DNA of 5,714 nt from Leptofilum sp050292445 (GCA_050292445.1 JBNKLQ010000346.1:1-5714); one strand, 5' to 3'; numbered from the stretch's first letter, positions 1 to 5,673 are shown. The notes: generated from the sequence alone by a model not told the origin. Numbers and translations: made by a program.

Positions 1-227
1 TCTGGTAAAATTCGCTTTGCCTGGTCACGTTTTGCCTCTTCGGTAACGTGTGGCGGACATGCCGCCGCAGCATTTTTAGGCAGAGACAACCAAAGCCTGT
101 TGGTTGTTTCCAGGCAATGTTCACAATTTGCCAGATGGCGCAAGACAAACGCAACTTCGCTCCGGGGAAAACGGCCGTGGGCAAATCTTTTTAATATCTC
201 TAATGGTGGATGACTTGTTATGCTCAT
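1..227 (-). CDS. Small zinc-finger (anti-sigma/zf-HC2-like) protein, 3' end cut by the window edge
   Basis: This reading frame is open from the ATG at 227-225 to the window edge, giving about 75 residues with no stop. It carries the motif HLANCEHC (HxxxCxxC), the zinc ligand signature of ZAS/zf-HC2 anti-sigma domains. An upstream His sits 24 residues before the motif His, the right place for a fourth ligand. The protein is a paralogue of the gene at 315-548: I count about 30 identical residues in 75 without gaps, including FA-GR, HL--C-HCL, LW and NAAAA-PP. An ATG at 230 is also possible, but 227 aligns with the paralogue's start and puts the AAAGGG ribosome site 7 bases away. No membrane segment is visible in the part seen. 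It is probably the third gene of the FHA operon, 87 bases after its paralogue. The zinc-finger call is firm; an anti-sigma role is inferred, and no sigma gene is visible. Confidence 0.8.
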   Translation of the reverse strand, partial: MSITSHPPLEILKRFAHGRFPRSEVAFVLRHLANCEHCLETTNRLWLSLPKNAAAACPPHVTEEAKRDQAKRILP

Positions 228-314
228 CATTTTTCCCTTTGCCTGGTTAGACGCCTTGTTTGAAGGCAGGTCGCAATGATGGGGTGTGTATTTTTCACGG
301 GGGAAATTATAGGG

Positions 315-548
315 TCAATGACGGGAATGGATACGCTGCCAAATGGTATGTTCTATCTGCTCCGCAATGTAGGGCGGCAAGGCGGCGGCCGCATTTTCAG
401 GTCTTTTTGTCCACAGTTTGTCCATGACGCCCAGGCAATGGTCACATTTTAGCAAATGGGTCAAGATAGATTCGCATTCGGTTTGAGAAAGACGGCCGTT
501 TGCAAATTGGGTCAACAGCTCTGTTGTCAAATGGGGTGTCGCAGCCAT
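315..548 (-). CDS. Small soluble zinc-finger (anti-sigma/zf-HC2-like) protein
   Basis: This complete 77-residue protein has no signal peptide or membrane segment. Residues 6-38 form a ZAS-like pattern: His6, then His31-x3-Cys35-x2-Cys38 (HLLKCDHC), preceded by the usual FANGRLS-x-x-E helix start. Proteins with this fold often bind and hold a sigma factor, or act as a zinc-finger module at the N-terminus of bacterial Ser/Thr kinases. Here it stands alone, without the membrane part of many anti-sigma factors. Its paralogue follows at 1-227 and the FHA gene precedes it with a 47-base gap, so all three are probably co-transcribed. The ribosome site is weak (AAGAGG about 12 bases from ATG), which may mean coupled or reduced translation. 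The zinc-binding fold is well supported; the partner is unknown. Confidence 0.85.
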   Translation of the reverse strand: MAATPHLTTELLTQFANGRLSQTECESILTHLLKCDHCLGVMDKLWTKRPENAAAALPPYIAEQIEHTIWQRIHSRH

Positions 549-595
549 ATCGTTTCAACGCCTCTTGGTTCTTAGACACCTGGCAGGTTGTTGGG

Positions 596-1282
596 TCACA
601 AACAGGCTGGATTAAAACCAAAGGGGCCGAGGATGAACTGCCAAAACGGCCGTAACACCCCACAATACAACAAACGTCCCTGCTGATACCCATCCAAAAA
701 GAAAAGCGAGGCCATACACAGGCAAAGGAGCAGAAGCAATGCAGCGCCACACCCGATGAGCCAACGCTGGCGTCGTTTAGCAGCCGTCTCAGCCACATAA
801 TCTTCGTCTGGTAACGGTGGTAATTCTGGCGCAGACTCCCATTGACTTGATGGCACAGAGACATGTTGGATGACTGGCGACGAAGCAGGTTTGGAGAGTG
901 GGGGGACGGCCGTTTCTGGAGATTGTGGCCCCCTTTCAGGCAGAGGAATGGCAACAGGATTGCTGTCCGTTGTCCATTCATCCCAGTAAATCAACGTCAC
1001 TGTTTCCCCAAAAGAAACCACATCACCTTGCTCGAGTTTTACCAATCCCTCAACCCGCTGCGAATTCACAAAAGAGCCATTCGTGCTGCCTAAATCTTGA
1101 ACAGCATATCCACCGTCCTCCTGGCGAATAAGCTGGGCGTGTTGGCGCGAAATTTCCGGATCGATTAAAACAATGCCATTCGAGTCGGAACGGCCGATAA
1201 CGATCTGATCATGATTTAATACATAAGTAGTTCCTGGATTAGGACCACGCTGTAAAACCAACCGCGCTTGCATATCACTCAT
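596..1282 (-). CDS. FHA-domain membrane protein
   Basis: This 228-residue protein has an N-terminal FHA domain (about residues 6-100) with the hallmark residues in order: GRS (30-32), SRQH (45-48) and GSTNG (65-69). These are the residues that bind phosphothreonine peptides in this family, so the domain is probably functional. Residues 104-170 are a Pro/Ser-rich linker. Residues 169-173 (KRRQR) precede a hydrophobic segment at 174-196, which puts the FHA domain in the cytoplasm and leaves a short outer tail of about 30 residues with Cys207 and Cys227. The start is fixed by GAGGA nine bases upstream of ATG1282, about 30 bases below a strong promoter. It heads an operon with two zinc-finger genes. 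FHA proteins usually work with Ser/Thr kinases, but none is in the window. The domain call is certain; the pathway is not known. Confidence 0.95.
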   Translation of the reverse strand: MSDMQARLVLQRGPNPGTTYVLNHDQIVIGRSDSNGIVLIDPEISRQHAQLIRQEDGGYAVQDLGSTNGSFVNSQRVEGLVKLEQGDVVSFGETVTLIYWDEWTTDSNPVAIPLPERGPQSPETAVPPLSKPASSPVIQHVSVPSSQWESAPELPPLPDEDYVAETAAKRRQRWLIGCGAALLLLLCLCMASLFFLDGYQQGRLLYCGVLRPFWQFILGPFGFNPACL

Positions 1283-1318
1283 GGCTATCGTTCCTCATAC
1301 TACACTCGACATAAGCTC

Positions 1319-1348
1319 AGTATAAAAACAAGGGGGCTTCTTTGTCAA
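1319..1348 (-). promoter_or_regulatory. Sigma70-type promoter of the FHA/zinc-finger operon
   Basis: Read on the minus strand, a perfect -35 TTGACA (1348-1343) is followed after 18 bases by the -10 TATACT (1324-1319). Transcription would start near 1312, giving a leader of about 30 bases that contains the GAGGA ribosome site of the FHA gene. The spacing and both boxes are close to consensus, so expression is probably strong and housekeeping in type. Confidence 0.8.
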
Positions 1349-1395
1349 TTTTCATCAGATTTGCAAAATGAGAGCAATCCGATATTCATGATCTT

Positions 1396-1444
1396 GGCGG
1401 CGAATTAGCGCGAATTTCAAATCAATTCGCGTAAATTCGTTGCC
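1396..1444. repeat. Long near-perfect hairpin, REP-like
   Basis: Two 21-base arms (1396-1416 and 1424-1444) flank a 7-base loop. The innermost eight pairs, CGCGAATT with AATTCGCG, are perfect. Of the four differences in the whole stem, three become G-U pairs if the plus strand is transcribed, leaving one true mismatch. Each arm repeats the unit GCGAATT/AATTCGC twice, so the element is both inverted and internally repeated. No T run follows on either strand, so it is not a classic terminator. It sits between two divergent promoters. It could be a REP-type element, a protein-binding dyad or a folded leader RNA. Confidence 0.7.
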
Positions 1445-1493
1445 AATAGGTTGATTTTTCGACTATGCGTGCCCTATTGCAAAATAAAGTTAA

Positions 1494-1523
1494 TTCCGTT
1501 TCGCTATCAAATTAGTCTATAAT
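1494..1523 (+). promoter_or_regulatory. Possible promoter of the HhH/coiled-coil operon
   Basis: A perfect TATAAT lies at 1518-1523 in an AT-rich stretch. The best -35 at 18-base spacing is TTCCGT (1494-1499), which matches only the leading TT. Transcription would begin near 1530 and leave a leader of about 120 bases. The -10 is convincing; the weak -35 suggests an activator, or a different sigma factor, or chance. Confidence 0.45.
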
Positions 1524-1571
1524 GTAGACACGGTTTCATATCTCTAAACGCTGTGCGAATAGTGGAGGCTA

Positions 1572-1601
1572 GAGAAAGGCACCCAGAAACACCGCCTTCT
1601 C
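1572..1601 (+). other. Leader hairpin upstream of the HhH gene
   Basis: GAGAAAGGC (1572-1580) can pair with GCCTTCTC (1594-1601), with one bulged A and a 13-base loop. It lies in the predicted leader about 50 bases before the start codon. The bases after it are T-rich but interrupted, so attenuation is possible but not shown. Confidence 0.3.
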
Positions 1602-1649
1602 GATTTCGTTTTGTGTTGGAGTTTGCCTGAGAATAAAGGAAATATGACG

Positions 1650-2867
1650 ATGACAGAAGAGTTTAAGATTGATATTAATCAAGCCGATGTGGAGACACTG
1701 ACCCAATTGACGGGTGTTGGTGACAACCTGGCCAAGCGGATTATCGAATATCGTGAAACAGTGCATCCGTTTGAAGAGGTGATTGAGTTAGCCGCTGTTC
1801 CTGGTATTTCTGAGCGTTTGGTGCGCACATTTGCCGACGAGGTAACGGTGGGGGCAATGGCCGCTCAGCCAGAACCGCCAGAGCCAGAACAAGAAGAGCC
1901 AACAGAAGATGCTGAATCACCTGTTGCTGATGCGGTCTGGACGCGCAGCTTTTTTGAAGAGGAAGCGGTTGAAGAGACTGAAACGGCAGAAACGGCCGTT
2001 CCCGAATCCATGATTGAAAACACAGAAACCGAAGAAGCAACTGACATCGAAGCCATTGTGGAAGAACCGTCTGAAGAACTGCCCATTGAAGAAATTGAGG
2101 AAATTGAAGAAATAATGGAACCGGAACCCGAACCAGCAACGGAGCCAGAATCGGCTCCGGTTGTTGTTGAGCGGGTAGCCGATCCACCGCCGCCTGTATC
2201 CCCGCCACCAACAGTGAAGCAGAAACGGCCGTTAGGTCTCATTCTGCTCGGTTCAATTTTGGGCGCCTTCATCGGCGTTGTGCTTACCCTGGCCATCTTA
2301 GCTGTCTTGAACAATGGCACCCTCCAATTCGCCCAGGCTGACACACGCCTGCGCAACGAACTCAACGATACACGACAAACCCAGGACGATTTATCGCAAG
2401 CGCTCGATGGGTTTAACAGCACATTAAGCGGTGACATGGAAGCCGTTGTCATACAAGCCGAGAATTTAGCCCAACGGCAGCAAGAAGTAGACCGATCCCT
2501 GGCCGAGGCACAACAAGCGTTAGATATAACCAACAAAAATGTGGCCGCTCTCGAAGAAATCACAGCCGAATTAGATGAACGGCTCACCACTGTCGCTGCT
2601 GCGGCCGAAAATTTTGATGCCTTCCTGGATGGGCTGCGCAACTTATTGGTTGATTTTCAAGGGATGCCTGTTCCTACCATGACACCCTACATCACGCCGG
2701 ATAAATGGACAGCAACCCCCAGCCCCAGCCCGGAGGCCACCCAACCAAGTGAAGTCGACACGGCCGTTACCCCAGAAGCATCCAGCACCGTTCGGGCCAC
2801 GCGAACACCGCGCCCCTCAGCCACACCCATCGCCTTGCCAACCAGCACGCCGGGGCAACAACCATAA
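1650..2867 (+). CDS. Membrane protein with cytoplasmic ComEA-like HhH domain and outer coiled coil
   Basis: This 405-residue protein has a distinct order of parts. Residues 7-67 match the ComEA-type double helix-hairpin-helix: IDINQAD, then LTGVG (20-24), then VPGIS (50-54), a non-specific DNA-binding fold. Residues 70-187 are a Glu/Pro-rich acidic linker. KQKRP (190-194) precedes one membrane segment (195-220), so the HhH end should be cytoplasmic. Residues 225-330 are a likely coiled coil and 340-405 a Ser/Thr/Pro-rich tail. There is no signal peptide. ATG1650 is preferred because AAAGGA (1635-1640) is 9 bases away; ATG1644 is too close and a TTG at 1611 has no ribosome site. It is followed after 63 bases by a gene of similar outer architecture. 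ComEA has the reverse topology, with an outer HhH, so DNA uptake is unlikely; tethering of DNA to the envelope is my inference. The HhH could also bind protein. Confidence 0.9.
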   Translation: MTEEFKIDINQADVETLTQLTGVGDNLAKRIIEYRETVHPFEEVIELAAVPGISERLVRTFADEVTVGAMAAQPEPPEPEQEEPTEDAESPVADAVWTRSFFEEEAVEETETAETAVPESMIENTETEEATDIEAIVEEPSEELPIEEIEEIEEIMEPEPEPATEPESAPVVVERVADPPPPVSPPPTVKQKRPLGLILLGSILGAFIGVVLTLAILAVLNNGTLQFAQADTRLRNELNDTRQTQDDLSQALDGFNSTLSGDMEAVVIQAENLAQRQQEVDRSLAEAQQALDITNKNVAALEEITAELDERLTTVAAAAENFDAFLDGLRNLLVDFQGMPVPTMTPYITPDKWTATPSPSPEATQPSEVDTAVTPEASSTVRATRTPRPSATPIALPTSTPGQQP

Positions 2868-2930
2868 TCAATAACCAATCACAATCAATGACACTGTTTT
2901 ATCGTTCATTGCTACCGAAGGAGAATTTTC

Positions 2931-3947
2931 ATGACATCAGATAATCAGACGGGAAAGCGCAGTTTAGGACGCCGTTTTTTATGGGTTATTTGGAAAATAA
3001 TCGCCTCTTTATTGCTTATCTTCGTCCTGGCTTTTGCGGTGTTTGCCATCAGAGCAGAAATATCCCGTTCGTTGGGCAGCATAACGGCACGCATTGAAGC
3101 CAATAAGCAGCGTGTCGCTTTATTAAATGATGAAGTCGCGGGCTTGAAAGAAGCCGACCCCACAGGAAAAGTTGACGCGGTTCAGGGTGAATTGGATACG
3201 TTAGCGTCTGATTTCACATCCATGCAAGAACAAATGACGGCCGATTTGGCCCATCAATCTGAGATGTTAACGGCTCTGCAAGATGAGGTAACCACAGTCT
3301 CCAGCAGCAGCGCAACGGCCGTCTCCGATACAGCCGCGTTGGGCGATGCCTTGGTCGCTTTGCAAAATGACATCAACGAGAGCAATACGCGGATTGACAG
3401 CCTGGGCGGGGAAATTGACGGCATTCGTGCCGAAACAGAGACGGTTAGCGCCACGGTAGGCGAGTTGGGACAAACAGCGGGAACGGCCGTAACCACCTCC
3501 GAATTAGACACCCTGCAACAAACCCTTTCCTTGTTCCAAGTCTGGGAACAAATCGCCCGCGCCCGCCTGCACTTGTCCGAAAACAACGTGGGATTGGCCG
3601 TCAACGATGTGGAGAATGGGCTGCGCTTGATGGATTTACTCGTCGCCGTCAGCGCGGAGGAAGATGAAGATACGGAAGCCCTGGAATTGGTGCAAACCCG
3701 ATTGGCGTTGGCGTTTAACAATTTGCCGGATGACCCGGAAACGGCCGTGCGCGACCTGGAAAATGCCTGGTCACAGCTAGACATCATCCTCACAACCCGT
3801 CTGCTGCCCGAAGCAGTGCCCTTCCTAAACACCACCGAAGAAATCACGACCGCCGATGAGGAAACCACAACGACCGATACACCAGATGAATCGGCCACCC
3901 CAGAACCCTCGCCGACGCCCGAAGCAACAGCGACACCTTCATCGTAA
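2931..3947 (+). CDS. Membrane-anchored coiled-coil protein, partner of the HhH protein
   Basis: This 338-residue protein has a short positive N-terminus (GKRSLGRR) and one membrane anchor (16-40), so nearly all of it should lie outside the membrane. Residues 44-195 look like a coiled coil. Residues 210-238 and 256-287 form two related helical units: RL-L--NN, then AV-D-EN and a final LD or MD. Residues 300-338 are a Thr/Glu/Pro tail. The start is fixed by AAGGAG (2918-2923), 7 bases from ATG. It shares the order anchor, coiled coil, PTS-rich tail with the upstream gene but lacks the HhH domain, which suggests that the two associate through their coiled coils. There is a vague likeness to HemX-type anchored helical proteins, but I see nothing to prove that family. 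Its stop codon (TAA) lies inside the first heptad of the repeat at 3943. Confidence 0.88.
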   Translation: MTSDNQTGKRSLGRRFLWVIWKIIASLLLIFVLAFAVFAIRAEISRSLGSITARIEANKQRVALLNDEVAGLKEADPTGKVDAVQGELDTLASDFTSMQEQMTADLAHQSEMLTALQDEVTTVSSSSATAVSDTAALGDALVALQNDINESNTRIDSLGGEIDGIRAETETVSATVGELGQTAGTAVTTSELDTLQQTLSLFQVWEQIARARLHLSENNVGLAVNDVENGLRLMDLLVAVSAEEDEDTEALELVQTRLALAFNNLPDDPETAVRDLENAWSQLDIILTTRLLPEAVPFLNTTEEITTADEETTTTDTPDESATPEPSPTPEATATPSS

Positions 3948-4003
3948 AACGCGAAACGTAAAACGTAAAGCGTAATCGGAAAAATTACGTTTTACGTTTT
4001 ACG
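3943..4003. repeat. Inverted heptad repeat (CGTAAAA units) between convergent genes
   Basis: The left side is a run of 7-base units: CGTAAAA, CGCGAAA, CGTAAAA, CGTAAAG and CGTAA (3943-3975). The right side (3985-4003) is the same unit on the other strand. The inner arms, 3957-3975 and 3985-4003, match at 18 of 19 positions, the exception being a G-U pair, around a 9-base loop. The stop of the plus-strand gene (3945-3947) and the stop of the minus-strand gene (3992-3994) both lie inside the element. A sister copy is at 4728-4791. Confidence 0.85.
3957..4003. terminator. Probable bidirectional terminator of the convergent genes
   Basis: The 19-pair hairpin of the heptad repeat lies exactly between two convergent stop codons, the usual site of a shared terminator. 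The stem is AT-rich and the T runs after it are short and interrupted, so this may act as an mRNA 3' stabiliser rather than an intrinsic terminator. Confidence 0.45.
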
Positions 4004-4711
4004 TATTTCCCGCGCATCCTGCAAAATCGTATGCCAGACAGCGCGTTCGTCATTTTCGTCTTCAAAGCAGAGGTAAATCGTGCGCAGCTTTTTCTTCCGG
4101 TTTGTTTCATCCGCTGCCTGGTAGAGTTCTCGCAAACTCATCTGATCCTGTCCCCAAACAGAATCAAACGTAACGGCCAGTACACTTTTGGGCTTTAGGC
4201 CATGAATCAACCAGCCACGATGAAAATTACGCAAACTGGCCGCGTCAAAAAATTGGTACACAAACCGTCCCTTTTCCGGCTGCGCCATAATCGTATGGTC
4301 GCCCAACGGCGCACGCCAATACTCGGCCGGGCATAGCAAAATGCGCTCTTCTCGGTCGGAAACACCAAAAATGCCGGTGGCTTTTAGCGGTATACGCTGA
4401 TTAGATGGGATGGGGGTCAATTCACCGGTCAGAGCAACGGCCGTTTCCCCCTCCACAAACCGACTATACCCCACGCGTTTAGCCCGCCAATACAGTCCCA
4501 ACACCCACAATCCAAACAATAAGGCCAGCGTCAAAACGGCCGTACTCCGATTTTGTTGCCAGACCAGCACCAGCGGCCCAAAAGCCAGCCCTTTCACCCC
4601 GGTACTCAGCCGAAATCCCAGAAACCTATGCCGATCCGTCCAATACGTAAATCCGTAAACAAAGCCCAGAACAGGGTAATAAATGCGTTTGTAGAGGGGA
4701 AGGTTGTTCAT
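3992..4711 (-). CDS. Unrecognised two-TM protein with soluble C-terminal domain
   Basis: I do not recognise the family of this 239-residue protein. Residues 36-51 and 57-75 are hydrophobic and probably form a membrane hairpin, with RAKR (76-79) marking the cytoplasmic side. Residues 80-239 form a mixed-composition soluble domain with several Trp and a charged end (NRKKKLR, DENDERAVW). No catalytic motif is evident. There is no ribosome site before ATG4711, and no other in-frame start just upstream; a TACAAT box 9 bases before the ATG suggests a nearly leaderless message. The last residues (RKT) and the stop are encoded by the heptad repeat, so the natural C-terminus may have been altered. It follows the methyltransferase gene after 61 bases, separated by another heptad repeat. 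It is a real gene by length, composition and membrane pattern, but its function is unknown. Confidence 0.8.
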   Translation of the reverse strand: MNNLPLYKRIYYPVLGFVYGFTYWTDRHRFLGFRLSTGVKGLAFGPLVLVWQQNRSTAVLTLALLFGLWVLGLYWRAKRVGYSRFVEGETAVALTGELTPIPSNQRIPLKATGIFGVSDREERILLCPAEYWRAPLGDHTIMAQPEKGRFVYQFFDAASLRNFHRGWLIHGLKPKSVLAVTFDSVWGQDQMSLRELYQAADETNRKKKLRTIYLCFEDENDERAVWHTILQDAREIRKT

Positions 4712-4719
4712 GGTGTTTA

Positions 4720-4747
4720 ATTGTAAGCATAAAACGTGAAACGTAAA
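4720..4747 (-). promoter_or_regulatory. Possible promoter giving a nearly leaderless mRNA
   Basis: On the minus strand TTTACG (4747-4742, four of six matches to TTGACA) is followed after 16 bases by TACAAT (4725-4720, five of six matches to TATAAT). A start near 4713 would leave only two or three bases before ATG4711, which fits the absence of a ribosome site. The -35 lies inside the heptad repeat. Confidence 0.35.
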
Positions 4748-4791
4748 ACGTGAGCGTTCGCTTCGTCACATTTCACGTTTTACGTTTCACG
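4728..4791. repeat. Second inverted heptad repeat (CGTGAAA/CGTAAAA units)
   Basis: The left units CATAAAA, CGTGAAA, CGTAAAA and CGTGAGC (4728-4755) face the right units TTTCACG, TTTTACG and TTTCACG (4771-4791). The 19-base arms at 4735-4753 and 4773-4791 are perfectly complementary around a 19-base loop. The element overlaps the last codons and TGA stop of the methyltransferase gene (4773-4775). Reading leftwards the stem is followed by TTTTAT, so it may end or weaken transcription between the two minus-strand genes. It is the same family as 3943-4003. Confidence 0.85.
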
Positions 4792-5489
4792 AGTCCCACC
4801 AAATGCAGTCGTCGCTTTTCCGGCAATTTCCCCTCAAACCAACTCATCAGCCGAAAAAGGGCGGGCGAAAAGGCCAAATAGGTAGGGTCAGGGATGGTGT
4901 AAAGGTCAGCCAGATGCAGGTTGTGGAAGTGACAAAGTTCACGGAGTACGGCCGTCTCATTGGCGCGGTAATAAGTAGGAAATGTATCAGCATGGGCACG
5001 GCCGTAAAATCGCTCCACCATTCGCCCCTGCAAACGCGCAAACCTGCCCAACCCCCGATTCAGCAAGGCCAGCGGATGCCGTTTGTTCGGCGTGATAAAA
5101 ACAAATGCGCCGCCCGGCCGCAAAACCCGGCTAATCTCACTAAAGGTGCGCGACGGCCGTTCCAAATGCTCCAACAGCCAGCTCGAAAAAATCACGTCAA
5201 ATGAGCCAGCTCGAAAGGGAATAGCGTCACTAAACGCCGCCGCTCTGGGCAGTTCCAGCCGATGTTCGCTCAGCGATTGCCAATCCGGGTCAATCCCGGC
5301 AATTTGTTCCAGCGGATGCGTCAACTGCTCCACCAGCCCGCCCCGGCCACAGCCCAAATCCAGCACGCAGGAGGACGGCCGCAGCTGTGCTCGCACCAAA
5401 TCAGCATAAACCTCCGTCGCCGGCTGCCAGTCAGGATGTGCGGCGCGATACTGTTCGCGCAACGCATTTTGTTGGTCTAAAGAAAGCAT
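4773..5489 (-). CDS. Class I SAM-dependent methyltransferase (Methyltransf_11 type)
   Basis: This 238-residue protein has the standard Rossmann-type methyltransferase core. Motif I is VLDLGCGRGG (42-51), which binds S-adenosylmethionine. The acidic residue of motif II is in GIDPD (65-69). FDVIFSSWLLEHLERP (97-112) is the usual motif around strand 4, and VLRPGG (122-127) leads into FVFITPN. The C-terminal 100 residues (from HPLALLNRG) are helical and basic and probably choose the substrate, which cannot be named. There is no signal peptide; it should be cytoplasmic. ATG5489 has only a weak AGG nine bases upstream. The last codons (VKRKT) come from the heptad repeat. The substrate could be a quinone, lipid, glycan or small metabolite; the sequence does not decide. 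Confidence 0.93.
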   Translation of the reverse strand: MLSLDQQNALREQYRAAHPDWQPATEVYADLVRAQLRPSSCVLDLGCGRGGLVEQLTHPLEQIAGIDPDWQSLSEHRLELPRAAAFSDAIPFRAGSFDVIFSSWLLEHLERPSRTFSEISRVLRPGGAFVFITPNKRHPLALLNRGLGRFARLQGRMVERFYGRAHADTFPTYYRANETAVLRELCHFHNLHLADLYTIPDPTYLAFSPALFRLMSWFEGKLPEKRRLHLVGLVKRKT

Positions 5490-5540
5490 AAGAAGATGCC
5501 TGATTTTACTCGATTACCACACCATTTTGGACGCAATCGT

Positions 5541-5554
5541 GATATGCTCATATC
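5541..5554. promoter_or_regulatory. Small palindrome upstream of the methyltransferase gene
   Basis: GATATG and CATATC form perfect 6-base arms around CT, about 52 bases upstream of ATG5489. It could be an operator. No good -35/-10 pair was found near it, so this is a weak call. The rest of 5490-5714 shows no gene apart from very short frames at the right edge. Confidence 0.2.
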
Positions 5555-5615
5555 GAGCCGAGCCAATTAAAGCGGATTCCGGCTAATTACACAAAGATTA
5601 TCAAAAGAATGAAAT

Positions 5616-5673
5616 CCACAGATTTCACCGATTTCGCAGATTTCTATCCGTGTTCATCCGTGTTTATCTGTGG
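5616..5673. repeat. Large imperfect hairpin made of 9-10 base units
   Basis: The outer arms CCACAGAT (5616-5623) and ATCTGTGG (5666-5673) are perfect. Inside, the left arm carries three related units (CACAGATTT, CACCGATTT, CGCAGATTT) and the right arm three (ATCCGTGTTC, ATCCGTGTTT, ATCTGTGG). They pair as three short helices separated by small internal loops. The design resembles the hairpin at 1396-1444. It is non-coding and no T run follows. Confidence 0.7.

Larger units (their letters stand above)
1283..1649. other. Divergent intergenic region (367 bases, no gene)
   Basis: This stretch separates the leftward FHA operon from the rightward HhH operon. It holds the FHA promoter (1319-1348), a 49-base hairpin (1396-1444), an AT-rich stretch with TATAAT at 1518-1523 facing right, and a leader hairpin (1572-1601). 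GTGGAGG at 1562-1568 looks like a ribosome site but no start codon follows it at a usable distance. The short open frames that cross it lack coding features. Confidence 0.7.
171..5160. repeat. Dispersed palindromic octamer ACGGCCGT, 15 exact copies
   Basis: Exact copies begin at 171, 492, 646, 906, 1992, 2225, 2760, 3315, 3483, 3741, 4437, 4536, 4948, 4998 and 5153. About 0.1 copy is expected by chance in a window of this size with even base use. All fifteen are inside genes. They are read in three frames: Thr-Ala-Val nine times, Gly-Arg three times, Arg-Pro three times. Of 22 CGGCCG hexamers in the window, 15 have A and T as flanks. The pattern recalls the cyanobacterial HIP1 octamer in kind but not in sequence. 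Confidence 0.9.

Noticed and set aside
253..267. GCCTT-GTTTG-AAGGC hairpin between the two zinc-finger genes as a terminator.
   Set aside because: Only five pairs and no T run on either strand; the genes are probably co-transcribed.
306..311. TATAAT on the minus strand just after the second gene's stop, a possible internal promoter for the gene at 1-227.
   Set aside because: No -35 with more than three matching bases at 16-18 base spacing; a chance match in an AT-rich gap is as likely.
1444..1479. CAATAGG and CCTATTG inverted repeat upstream of the rightward promoter.
   Set aside because: Seven-base arms 22 bases apart are easily found by chance in this AT-rich region.
2088..2114. GAAATTGA-type short tandem repeat in the HhH gene.
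   Set aside because: It only encodes the Glu/Ile-rich linker; low complexity explains it.
1865..2641. Long Ser-rich open frame opposite the HhH gene.
   Set aside because: It is the antisense of Glu/Pro/Thr-rich coding sequence; low-complexity composition and no ribosome site. The same holds for 3254-3898 opposite the coiled-coil gene.
1650..2867. Naming the HhH gene comEA.
   Set aside because: The domain matches but the topology is reversed and no other competence gene is in view.
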